DNA of 6,484 nt from Pseudomonadota bacterium (GTDB lineage Bacteria > Pseudomonadota > Alphaproteobacteria > Paracaedibacterales > CAIULA01). The notes beneath the pieces were generated by a model, which saw only the letters and a program-made list of their open reading frames with translations, did no database searches and had not been told where the DNA came from. Positions 1 to 6,484 of the stretch are shown piece by piece (the stretch's first letter is position 1; every line of letters starts with the position of its first letter). The position numbers were made by a program, and so were the translations under genes. Location: assembly GCA_021804455.1 (NCBI GenBank), contig JAJZHT010000003.1:2895-9378 (forward strand), given 5' to 3'.

Positions 1-2
1 GC

Positions 3-896
3 CAAGAAGGGAAGGAAAGAGGTAAAGCAGCCTTTTACGACCATTATACAACGCAACGCATCACACACCATGAAACGCGCATTGCCTGTCCGCCTGAATT
101 GGATTCTAGGGGACTGGCTGAATACTGTCGCGACGTTCCCTATGGTCTTTTGTATGGGCAAACAACAGAGGGCAAAAAACTACCCATCTTGTCGTCAAAC
201 AGCTGTGAGGAAGGATTGCTTTTAATACCTGGCCGAATGAGGGAAAATGAATATGATTCTATCAGGAGTAGGCATGAAACCGATTTAATTAACAAGGCCT
301 GTAACAGAGGACAACCCATTTTAGCGATTTGTGCTGGATCGTGGCAGTTATGGCAAAAATTAGGGGGAAGTCTTCAAGATGCAAGGGATCATGTTTACAG
401 TCGGATGGTAGGTCTTTCAAAGGATGGAAAAAAATCTACCTATAACGTGGACATTCATCGCCTTTCCTTTGAAGAAGATTCTATGTTGGCTAGCGTAATG
501 AAAGGCAAACCATCCCCTTACTCTCTACCTGTGAATCTACACAATCTTACTGTGAACAGCGTTCATTGGAGGGCGCCTGATGAAACAACAACACCGACAC
601 TCTTAAAAGTAGTGGCTCGATCCATTGATGACGGCTCGGCTCCCAACCATAGAACCGGCAATCACATGGAACCAGACGAAGATAGTGTTGAAGCTTTTGA
701 AAGTCAGTATGGTGCCCCCTTATTGGGCATTCAATGGCATCCCGAGGCCTATTTTGGGAAAGATTTCCCCCAAGATGAATATCACCTGCGTATTGTGCGC
801 TTTATGGCACAAGCGGGCGATGCCTATGCCGCCAAACGCAAAATGATTAAGGAACTGGAGGGGGTTATTTTAAACACGTCTAGGACTTGGGCGTAA
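3..896 (+). CDS. Class I glutamine amidotransferase-like hydrolase (PuuD / peptidase C26 type), 5'-partial
   Basis: The family hydrolyses gamma-glutamyl or glutamine amide bonds in the cytoplasm using a Cys-His-Glu triad. The frame is open from base 3 to the TAA at 894-896, giving 297 visible residues, and contains no ATG before base 237. A TTG at 99 could be called as the start, but it has no Shine-Dalgarno sequence and upstream codons stay open, so the true start is probably off the window. Numbering from that TTG, a beta strand ending LLLIPGR (40-46) matches the fold's LLLPGG segment. The nucleophile elbow AICAGSW supplies Cys78 (bases 330-332), and GIQWHPEAY supplies His214 and Glu216 (738-746). 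The elbow has Ala-Gly-Ser where the family more often has an R-G-x-Q-like sequence, so the substrate is uncertain. No synthetase domain is visible, which favours a stand-alone hydrolase. It is convergent with the ATPase gene and not co-transcribed with it. Confidence 0.85.
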   Translation, partial: QEGKERGKAAFYDHYTTQRITHHETRIACPPELDSRGLAEYCRDVPYGLLYGQTTEGKKLPILSSNSCEEGLLLIPGRMRENEYDSIRSRHETDLINKACNRGQPILAICAGSWQLWQKLGGSLQDARDHVYSRMVGLSKDGKKSTYNVDIHRLSFEEDSMLASVMKGKPSPYSLPVNLHNLTVNSVHWRAPDETTTPTLLKVVARSIDDGSAPNHRTGNHMEPDEDSVEAFESQYGAPLLGIQWHPEAYFGKDFPQDEYHLRIVRFMAQAGDAYAAKRKMIKELEGVILNTSRTWA

Positions 897-926
897 CTTT
901 GCCTAGTGAGAAACCAAGAGTTAGAG

Positions 927-944
927 AGGGGGGCGTGCCCCCCT
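927..944. terminator. GC-rich hairpin between convergent genes, possible terminator
   Basis: Six G (928-933) pair with six C (938-943) around a CGTG loop, and an A-T pair at 927/944 makes a seven-pair stem. It lies 30 bases past the stop of the + strand amidotransferase and about 50 bases past the stop of the - strand ATPase, where a shared terminator would be expected. A T-run does not follow directly: the nearest on the + strand is at 963-969, about 20 bases on, with another at 984-990. It is therefore not a textbook intrinsic terminator and could be a transcript-end stabiliser or a copy of a dispersed palindromic repeat. Confidence 0.4.
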
Positions 945-992
945 GTTATAAGAACGCATGGGGTTTTTTACCTAATTCCTGAGTTTTTTTAT

Positions 993-3218
993 TTAAATTA
1001 AAATTTCCTGCATGTGTTTGTGATGTCTCTCGTCTACAGCAGCAATAATATATAATAAATCGCTCATTACGTTTGAAGTTTCGGATAGGATACTATTGTC
1101 ATGTTGTGAAGGGGAAAAATTATTATTACCATGGGAGTTGAAGTCTATAAACCTCAGTACTCTCGTCGCCTTTTCAGAATTTTCTCCAAAAATCCCCTTA
1201 ACTTTTTCATGAAGGTTCCCTTTATTCGGCATACGGAAAGACAAAAAACACTCTAAGACGCGGCGAGCAACGTTGGGCATGTGATAGTACTCTTCCAAAG
1301 GAGCGCCTTTATTTTTTGAGGCTTTAACAATTAGAGAAAATAAGTAGTGGTATTCAGATTCATAGTCTTGTAGGAGTTTATCTAATTTTCTCAGCTGGCT
1401 AGTACGTCCAGCGTTTTCTAATAGGCAACTGGTTTGGTAATATGAGACTTCTTTTTTCTTGTAGCTGAACCAATTCCTAACCTGGCTAAAAAACGAAAAA
1501 TTATGGGTCAAAATAAAAAGTTGTTTTGCATTACAGGTACGTTTTTTGATGTAGCCAAAAGCCCCAAACAAGGCTGTTTGATCAAGACTGGAGACAGGAT
1601 CATCAATTACAACAATACCTTGTTCCAAATTAAATTCCTTATCCTCCAGGGATTTCAAAAAATATAAAAGAGCAATGGCCGTCTTTTCTCCCTCACTTAA
1701 AGATAAAGCTAGGTTATTACCTCGTAAAATTCTGTAACCTGTTTCTTGAGCTTCAAAATTTAATTCACCATGCCCAAGATATTCTTTCAGATCCTTGTTA
1801 AGTTCCTCAGCCGGCTTCCGATGATTAACCAGCTTACTCTCAAGCGCACTAGCTTCTTCTTCATCCGTTTTTTTGATTTTTTCATCTTCTTTAACCTCAT
1901 TCTCTAGCGTTTCAAGTTTATTAAAATGCTCTTGATACTTACCTAAAGAATTCTTGGCTACGGCTGATATAAAAGCCTCTTTTGCATCTTTTACTGTTTT
2001 ATGATGATTCTCAGACTGATTATTATGTTTTTCGATCAATAAATTAACCTTCTTAGCCTGCTTTTTTATGCAATCTGGAACTTCTTCATCAAAAGATAGC
2101 TTGGTAAAAGGTCGTTTTTGTTTTTCCTTCAGAGTCCTGCAAGCAGCTTTCAGAAAATCAACAGATTTTGAGAGTCGTTTAGAAAACTCTTCTTTTGCGT
2201 TTGCGTATGCGCTAGCGCAATCCGGGTAAAATTTTGCTGAATCGACTAAATCTTTTTCGGTCTTTTCTAAAGAAGAAATATGTTTACAAATCTCTTGAAT
2301 AGTTTGGTCAATATCGAATTCTAACTCTTTAAACTGTTTATTAAAATGGTTTTCAAGCTGTCGGATACGAGTTTCTGATAGTTCATTCTGGCAAAATTCA
2401 CAACACCGTAAATTCCTATGAATCTCTAGGCCCTGTTCAACCCAACTGGATAAGGTCGGATCATTTTTCAGCTTGGGGATTATTTGATTGACAACAGTTC
2501 TTTTTAATAAATTGTCTACTTTAGTGGTAATCTCTTCTAAATCAGGAATATCTATTAAAATATTGGGAATCTCAGATAAAGGAGAAGATTTTGCTGTTTT
2601 TTCAAGGCTCTCTAATTCCTCGGAAGTTATTGGACGGTTTGTCTTGTCATTCTGGTGAATAAGGTTACCACATGTGTCTTTGAATTTTTTAAAATCATAA
2701 TCTTTTGGGTTGGTAATACCTAATCTATTTCTAATTTCAGAAGCTTTCTCTTGACAAAAATTTTTAAACTCATTTTCTTGAGACGACTTTTCCTTTTTTT
2801 CCTTATTAAGCTTTTGCTCTAAGTCCTTTAAGTTTTTTCTCTTCTGTTCCAATTCTTCTTGTTTGTAAATATTTTCTTCACCTATCACAACAATCAAAGA
2901 AGCTCCAGCCTTTTCATCAAAAACATTTTTGTCAATAAAAGTGCGATTGAAAACCCGAATAGAAGGTAAATTTACTGCGTTTTCTTTGAGATCAGTGTGT
3001 TTAATTGTCTTGTTGTTGTATGTAAAGGAAAACTCTTGAATACCATGGCCATCACTTGCTTGACGCTTTTCGATCATACGAAATATATCAGACAGGGTAG
3101 TTTTTCCTGAGCCATTCCACCCGTAAATAAGATTATAACGCCTAAAATCGGCCAAACCATGAGGCCATTTAAAATCCTTATATGTACGAGCATTAATGGT
3201 ATTAAATTTAGTTAGCAT
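993..3218 (-). CDS. RloC/PrrC-like AAA_13 ATPase, putative anticodon nuclease
   Basis: A complete 741-residue ABC-type ATPase, predicted cytoplasmic. It starts at ATG 3218, which gives the family-typical N-terminus just before YGWNGSGKTT (Walker A, 32-41); no Shine-Dalgarno is visible. VFNRTFIDKNVF (89-100) is also family-typical. Lys/Glu-rich coiled coils at about 115-160 and 285-480 flank CEFC (273-276), resembling RloC's zinc hook. The head then reassembles: signature LSLSEGEKT (505-513), Walker B VVIDDP (536-541), D-loop SSLD (543-546) and THN with switch His572. The C-terminal domain has Arg652-x3-Glu656 and Arg689-x6-His696. These resemble the Arg/Glu/His residues of the PrrC/RloC anticodon nucleases and the HEPN Rx4-6H motif. 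Known relatives cleave tRNA in the anticodon loop during phage infection or DNA stress; whether this one does is inference. It lies 81 nt downstream of traA on the same strand and is AT-rich. The alternative is an AAA_13 ATPase with another activity. Confidence 0.85.
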   Translation of the reverse strand: MLTKFNTINARTYKDFKWPHGLADFRRYNLIYGWNGSGKTTLSDIFRMIEKRQASDGHGIQEFSFTYNNKTIKHTDLKENAVNLPSIRVFNRTFIDKNVFDEKAGASLIVVIGEENIYKQEELEQKRKNLKDLEQKLNKEKKEKSSQENEFKNFCQEKASEIRNRLGITNPKDYDFKKFKDTCGNLIHQNDKTNRPITSEELESLEKTAKSSPLSEIPNILIDIPDLEEITTKVDNLLKRTVVNQIIPKLKNDPTLSSWVEQGLEIHRNLRCCEFCQNELSETRIRQLENHFNKQFKELEFDIDQTIQEICKHISSLEKTEKDLVDSAKFYPDCASAYANAKEEFSKRLSKSVDFLKAACRTLKEKQKRPFTKLSFDEEVPDCIKKQAKKVNLLIEKHNNQSENHHKTVKDAKEAFISAVAKNSLGKYQEHFNKLETLENEVKEDEKIKKTDEEEASALESKLVNHRKPAEELNKDLKEYLGHGELNFEAQETGYRILRGNNLALSLSEGEKTAIALLYFLKSLEDKEFNLEQGIVVIDDPVSSLDQTALFGAFGYIKKRTCNAKQLFILTHNFSFFSQVRNWFSYKKKEVSYYQTSCLLENAGRTSQLRKLDKLLQDYESEYHYLFSLIVKASKNKGAPLEEYYHMPNVARRVLECFLSFRMPNKGNLHEKVKGIFGENSEKATRVLRFIDFNSHGNNNFSPSQHDNSILSETSNVMSDLLYIIAAVDERHHKHMQEILI

Positions 3219-3299
3219 TAGTTTGATATGCTTTGCTAAAAACTAACCCACCCTAAGTATTAGAAATATTTCTTGCTAATTGTTTTTATAATTTTTTTC
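3219..3299 (-). other. AT-rich spacer between traA and the ATPase gene
   Basis: These 81 bases separate two genes read in the same direction. Read on the - strand, an A-rich start is followed by a 12-base palindrome, then a TAATACT element resembling a -10 box (bases 3256-3262). I found no good -35 match 16-18 bases upstream of it. A GGGTGGG run lies about 28 bases before the ATG, too far to be a ribosome binding site. There is no GC-rich stem with a T-run, so read-through from traA is plausible. Whether the ATPase gene has its own promoter cannot be settled from the sequence. Confidence 0.4.
3262..3273. repeat. 12-base perfect palindrome AGAAATATTTCT
   Basis: The sequence equals its own reverse complement. 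It sits in the spacer and overlaps the edge of the -10-like element upstream of the ATPase gene. An alternative outer pairing, ATTAG (3259-3263) with CTAAT (3276-3280), overlaps it. The position suits an operator for a dimeric repressor, but in a region this AT-rich a short palindrome can arise by chance. Confidence 0.35.
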
Positions 3300-6200
3300 T
3301 CATGCTTTATAGATGTGAATCCTGTGCAATTTTTGTTGCTGGCGGATTTTATAGTCTATGTTTTCTCTTTCCTTATGCACGTGCTTTTGGAGGCTCTTAA
3401 GGGTTTTGTCGGTGGGGAGGGCGCCCTCATGACGATGAGCATAGGACTGCACCGCCTTCATTTCGCGCAAAAGTTGAAAAGAAGCAAGGGCTTGGTTGGG
3501 TGCGTAGGTCAGTTCTTGCGCCCGTTGAAGGACAAAGTCAATGAATCCAGGTGGGCTTTCGGGGGAAGCCTTGTTCCCCTTCTGTGTTGTTAAAAAAGCC
3601 GTGACCGCCTGGGTCATTTCACGGGAAAGTCCCTTTTCTTGAGCTACCTTCTCAGCCTGCGCCTTTTCCTGTTGATACTGTTGGGCAAAGGCCTGGTAAA
3701 CTTTAGGCGCAATATCAGAGGCCTTGGGAAAGGTATGATTTTTCAAAGCCTGTTGGGCAAAGATTTCCCCGGCTAGTTGGGTTAATTTTTCTCCCATAAG
3801 TTGTAGGACGGGTTGATCCAAAGGGGTAGGAGCACGATCGTACCATTCTCTAAAGATAAAGAACTCGCACACATCATGGTATTTTTGCCGATTCTTGGCT
3901 TCAAAATTCGCGCGCTCTGCTGCTAAATTCTCACGAACCTTAAACAGAGATACGGAACGTTTTTCCTCACTGTTTTCAAAAGTTGAAGGAAAGGAAGGAG
4001 CGGGAATCTTTTGAGGTTGGTCTCTTTCGGGGGTTAGGAGTGTCTTCACGACTCCTTTGACGGCCTGCCACCAATCACGCCCCTGTTGCAGTTTTTTGTC
4101 ATGCCAAAGGAGAGGACCCTTGGACAGCCTCAGTTGCTGCAGGGAGTCGGCATTTTTGTAATCTAACCCCGAGAGTTTTTCTTGAATACGGCTCAGTCGT
4201 TCAACCAGTTTTTCCGGATGCCAAAAATCAAGATCGGAGGCAAAAACCTGCAAGCTGTGACGATGTCGACTCATACCCACATAGGTCAGATTGCGATACT
4301 CTTCATAACAGGCCAACTTCTTAACATGGTCTACGGTTACACCTTGGGCTTTATGAATCGTGGTGGCCCACCCATGATCGATAAAAGGATAAAGCCGAGG
4401 AGCAAACGAAACTTTTTTATGATTTTCATCCAGCTGCACGATGATTTTGTTTGGATCAAGGCTTAAAATGGTTCCTAGGGAACCATTTTGTACGCCCAAC
4501 CCTGTATCATTGCGGGTGAACACCAGCCGGTCTCCTTTAGCAAAGGCTCTTTGTTCTTGAACGAAAACATTTTGGCCAAAATCATCGGTTTCAAGGCGTT
4601 GGGTCGTATAGGCAAAGTCTTGACCAGTTAGACGTCCCTGGTGTCGCATCAGGCTACGAGCCTCTTGATTAAGGCTTTGAACATCATGCCGGGTGAAGGC
4701 CAGCATCAAGTGGGTTTGCTGGGGGGTGGCCTGAAAATCGTTCGCCCAGGCTTGCACCATAGCTTTTCGTGTGATGGTACGTGTATCCACTTTTTGACAG
4801 ATTGGTGAGGAACGCAGCACCGTTTCAAGAGTCTCAAAGGCTTGGCTATCTCCTTTCAGGGCTTGTTGAACCCAGGGCTCGAGGGGCTGAGAATTCAGGC
4901 CTTGGTTTGAGAAAAGAATCTGGAGATTGTCAAAATTATGAACTATTTGTTTGAGCATTTCTTGACGCAGCGTTTTCCATGACCGATACATCTCGTAGGC
5001 TTGATGCTGGATCACACTTTCAGGGTTTGCGTCCTCTTGCATTATCTCTTGCCCAATACGTCCCGAAAGCAAACGCGCCAAAGCGTAGGTTTCAAAAATC
5101 TGTTGGGGGTTGGGGGCGGGCTCTGAAATAATGTGAAAGGTATTATGTTGCTGATAAAGGGTTAGGGCCTGAGTTGTCTCTTGTCGGCCCAATAAACACG
5201 TGGCGTGGCGTTGCCAGTCTACGCTTTGCCTTAAAACGGTTTCTAAAACCGCCGGTTGAACCCGATCGATTAACAGGCGAAAGGCAGGGCCCGCTTCTAC
5301 GGCCTGTAATTGACTGCCATCGCCGATCAAAACAATTTTGGAACCGGCCTGCTTTACCAGGGTTAACAGGTGGTTCAAACGTCGGCTGTCGACCATACTG
5401 GCTTCATCCATAACGATAATGGTTTGGGGAGTGACTTTTTCTCGTCCCTGCTTCTGGCTTTTTAAAAACCGGTGCAACGTCATGGTCCGCAACCCACCTT
5501 TGGCAAGATTATCGGCGGCTTTGCCTGTAGGGGCCAGTCCTAAAACTCTGTACCCCGAATCGTGCCATGCTTCAGCGGCGGCTTCTAAAGCGGTGGTTTT
5601 GCCAGCCCCCGCATACCCCACCACACAGGCAAGGGCAGAATCTCCTAAAATATGACGTAGGGCTGTTTTTTGGTCGACGCTCATCCCGCCCTGTGGGGCC
5701 AATTTCTGATCATGGGCCGTGATAACTTGATTGATGACGGTTTCTTTTACGGCGTGTGATTTTTGACAAGCCAGTGTTTCGGCAGTTAGAACAAGGTTCA
5801 TTTCTGTTTGCAACATCGAACGGGTAGTAAAGACAGGTTCGGTTTGGTGAGGATCCAACGGAATCAGTTCCGCGGAATGCAGAAGGCGGTGGTATAGGCG
5901 TTGATACTGCTGGTTGTCATCGATATAACGGTGCAACACTTTTGCAAGATCTTGGCGGGTAAAAGTTGAATGACAAGCCGTGACAATCGAAAAAACCAAT
6001 TCGGGATTTTTCATGATCTGAAACTGGTTTTTCAAACGCACGCCATCAAAAGTGATTTTTTTATCTGCTTTTATTCCTCTGGCGGCCATCGGACCGATGG
6101 CATGGCCATATTTCGGTTGTGGTGTGATTTCGTGAAGGCCCAGCTCGGCATAAGAACGATGATCCACCCGAGTCTCAAACCCATGGGCCTTTAAGACAGC

Positions 6201-6484
6201 ATTTTGATGCTGGGCATACTGTTCTCGCCACTCTTGCAATTGTTCTTTTCGGTTCCAGTCCCTTTGTTTATGGAGGCTGAATCCTGTCTCGGTCACTTTA
6301 CGGGTAGAGAGTAACACATGGCAGTGGGGTTTCCTTTGGCCTGTTTCCTCATCCTGATCAAAATGAAAATTGACAACAGCCAACATGCCCTTTTGAGTAC
6401 AAGTCTCTTCAACAAAACGAAGGGCCCACTCGATATTTTGCGGATGGGTAAGTTCGTGGGGCAAAGAAAACTCAAGTTCCCGAT
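3300..6484 (-). CDS. traA: Ti-type conjugative relaxase/helicase TraA, 5'-partial
   Basis: TraA nicks the transfer origin, stays bound to the DNA end and unwinds the strand for conjugation. The frame is open to the window edge and ends at TGA (3302-3300). A TTG at 6464 is internal: the codons before it read RELEFS, running into the MobA/MobL-typical LPHELT. Numbering from that TTG (1054 residues), the relaxase metal-binding histidines are in KPHCHVLLSTR (His47, His49; bases 6318-6326). The catalytic tyrosine is off the window. A RecD-like helicase follows: Walker A GYAGAGKTT (283-291), Walker B IIVMDEASMVD (349-359), motif III LIGDGSQLQ (379-387), motif IV LETVLRQ (407-413), motif V TTIHKAQGVTVD (701-712) and motif VI YVGMSRHRHSLQVF (728-741). 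All motifs look intact, with no frameshift. Residues 446-560 look like an insertion. The Gln/Lys-rich tail, about 745-1054, has no motif I recognise. The ATPase gene follows after 81 nt. Confidence 0.95.
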   Translation of the reverse strand, partial: RELEFSLPHELTHPQNIEWALRFVEETCTQKGMLAVVNFHFDQDEETGQRKPHCHVLLSTRKVTETGFSLHKQRDWNRKEQLQEWREQYAQHQNAVLKAHGFETRVDHRSYAELGLHEITPQPKYGHAIGPMAARGIKADKKITFDGVRLKNQFQIMKNPELVFSIVTACHSTFTRQDLAKVLHRYIDDNQQYQRLYHRLLHSAELIPLDPHQTEPVFTTRSMLQTEMNLVLTAETLACQKSHAVKETVINQVITAHDQKLAPQGGMSVDQKTALRHILGDSALACVVGYAGAGKTTALEAAAEAWHDSGYRVLGLAPTGKAADNLAKGGLRTMTLHRFLKSQKQGREKVTPQTIIVMDEASMVDSRRLNHLLTLVKQAGSKIVLIGDGSQLQAVEAGPAFRLLIDRVQPAVLETVLRQSVDWQRHATCLLGRQETTQALTLYQQHNTFHIISEPAPNPQQIFETYALARLLSGRIGQEIMQEDANPESVIQHQAYEMYRSWKTLRQEMLKQIVHNFDNLQILFSNQGLNSQPLEPWVQQALKGDSQAFETLETVLRSSPICQKVDTRTITRKAMVQAWANDFQATPQQTHLMLAFTRHDVQSLNQEARSLMRHQGRLTGQDFAYTTQRLETDDFGQNVFVQEQRAFAKGDRLVFTRNDTGLGVQNGSLGTILSLDPNKIIVQLDENHKKVSFAPRLYPFIDHGWATTIHKAQGVTVDHVKKLACYEEYRNLTYVGMSRHRHSLQVFASDLDFWHPEKLVERLSRIQEKLSGLDYKNADSLQQLRLSKGPLLWHDKKLQQGRDWWQAVKGVVKTLLTPERDQPQKIPAPSFPSTFENSEEKRSVSLFKVRENLAAERANFEAKNRQKYHDVCEFFIFREWYDRAPTPLDQPVLQLMGEKLTQLAGEIFAQQALKNHTFPKASDIAPKVYQAFAQQYQQEKAQAEKVAQEKGLSREMTQAVTAFLTTQKGNKASPESPPGFIDFVLQRAQELTYAPNQALASFQLLREMKAVQSYAHRHEGALPTDKTLKSLQKHVHKERENIDYKIRQQQKLHRIHIYKA

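Noticed and set aside
99..101. TTG as the start of the amidotransferase
   Set aside because: The same frame is open for 32 more codons to the window edge, and no ribosome binding site precedes the TTG. The true start is more likely outside the window.
756..769. Inverted repeat GGGAAA-GA-TTTCCC
   Set aside because: It lies inside the amidotransferase coding sequence just past the HPE motif, with a two-base loop and no T-run. It is most likely chance.
3273..3593. Open frame on the + strand with a strongly hydrophobic start that looks like a small membrane protein
   Set aside because: It begins with TTG without a Shine-Dalgarno sequence and lies almost wholly antisense to the end of traA. Its hydrophobic start comes from the T-rich spacer and the complement of Lys/Gln-rich traA codons.
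4182..5655. Several open frames on the + strand opposite traA
   Set aside because: They are antisense to the conserved helicase domain, show no recognisable motifs or ribosome binding sites, and are explained by the GC-richer traA codon pattern.
6462..6464. TTG as the start of TraA
   Set aside because: The codons before it encode the conserved run into LPHEL of MobA/MobL relaxases, and a relaxase without the preceding part would lack its catalytic tyrosine.
1..6484. Search for direct repeats, attachment sites, CRISPR repeats, tRNA genes or insertion-sequence ends that would mark the element edge
   Set aside because: Nothing convincing was seen by eye in the two spacers or elsewhere. T-rich tracts in both spacers are similar only in composition.

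Overview
This window looks like part of a conjugative element (plasmid, or integrative element of the Rickettsiales RAGE type) in an alphaproteobacterium. The evidence is a Ti/RAGE-style TraA relaxase-helicase together with moderate-to-low GC. Holosporales- or Rickettsiales-like intracellular bacteria would fit, but that is inference from family resemblance and base composition. No rRNA or other phylogenetic marker is present.

Layout: (1) 3-896 on the + strand is the 3' part of a class I glutamine amidotransferase-like gene of the PuuD/peptidase C26 type; its start lies left of the window. (2) 897-992 is a short gap between convergent genes with a GC-rich hairpin. (3) 993-3218 on the - strand is a complete 741-residue AAA_13-type ATPase with a CxxC zinc-hook-like motif and a C-terminal domain resembling the RloC/PrrC anticodon nucleases. 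(4) 3219-3299 is an AT-rich 81-nt spacer with a short palindrome. (5) 3300-6484 on the - strand is the Ti-type relaxase/helicase traA; its first codons, including the expected catalytic tyrosine, lie right of the window. Coding density is near 97 percent and no gene-free stretch exceeds 100 bases.

The two - strand genes read in the same direction, so the ATPase sits immediately downstream of traA, where such elements often carry cargo. The simplest reading is a mobile element that processes its DNA with TraA and carries an RNase-type defence or element-retention gene. The ATPase is visibly more AT-rich than traA, as expected if it was acquired separately. The amidotransferase is convergent with it and may be further cargo or host chromosome at the edge of the element; the window does not decide which. 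I saw no tRNA, rRNA, CRISPR array, insertion sequence or recognisable attachment site.
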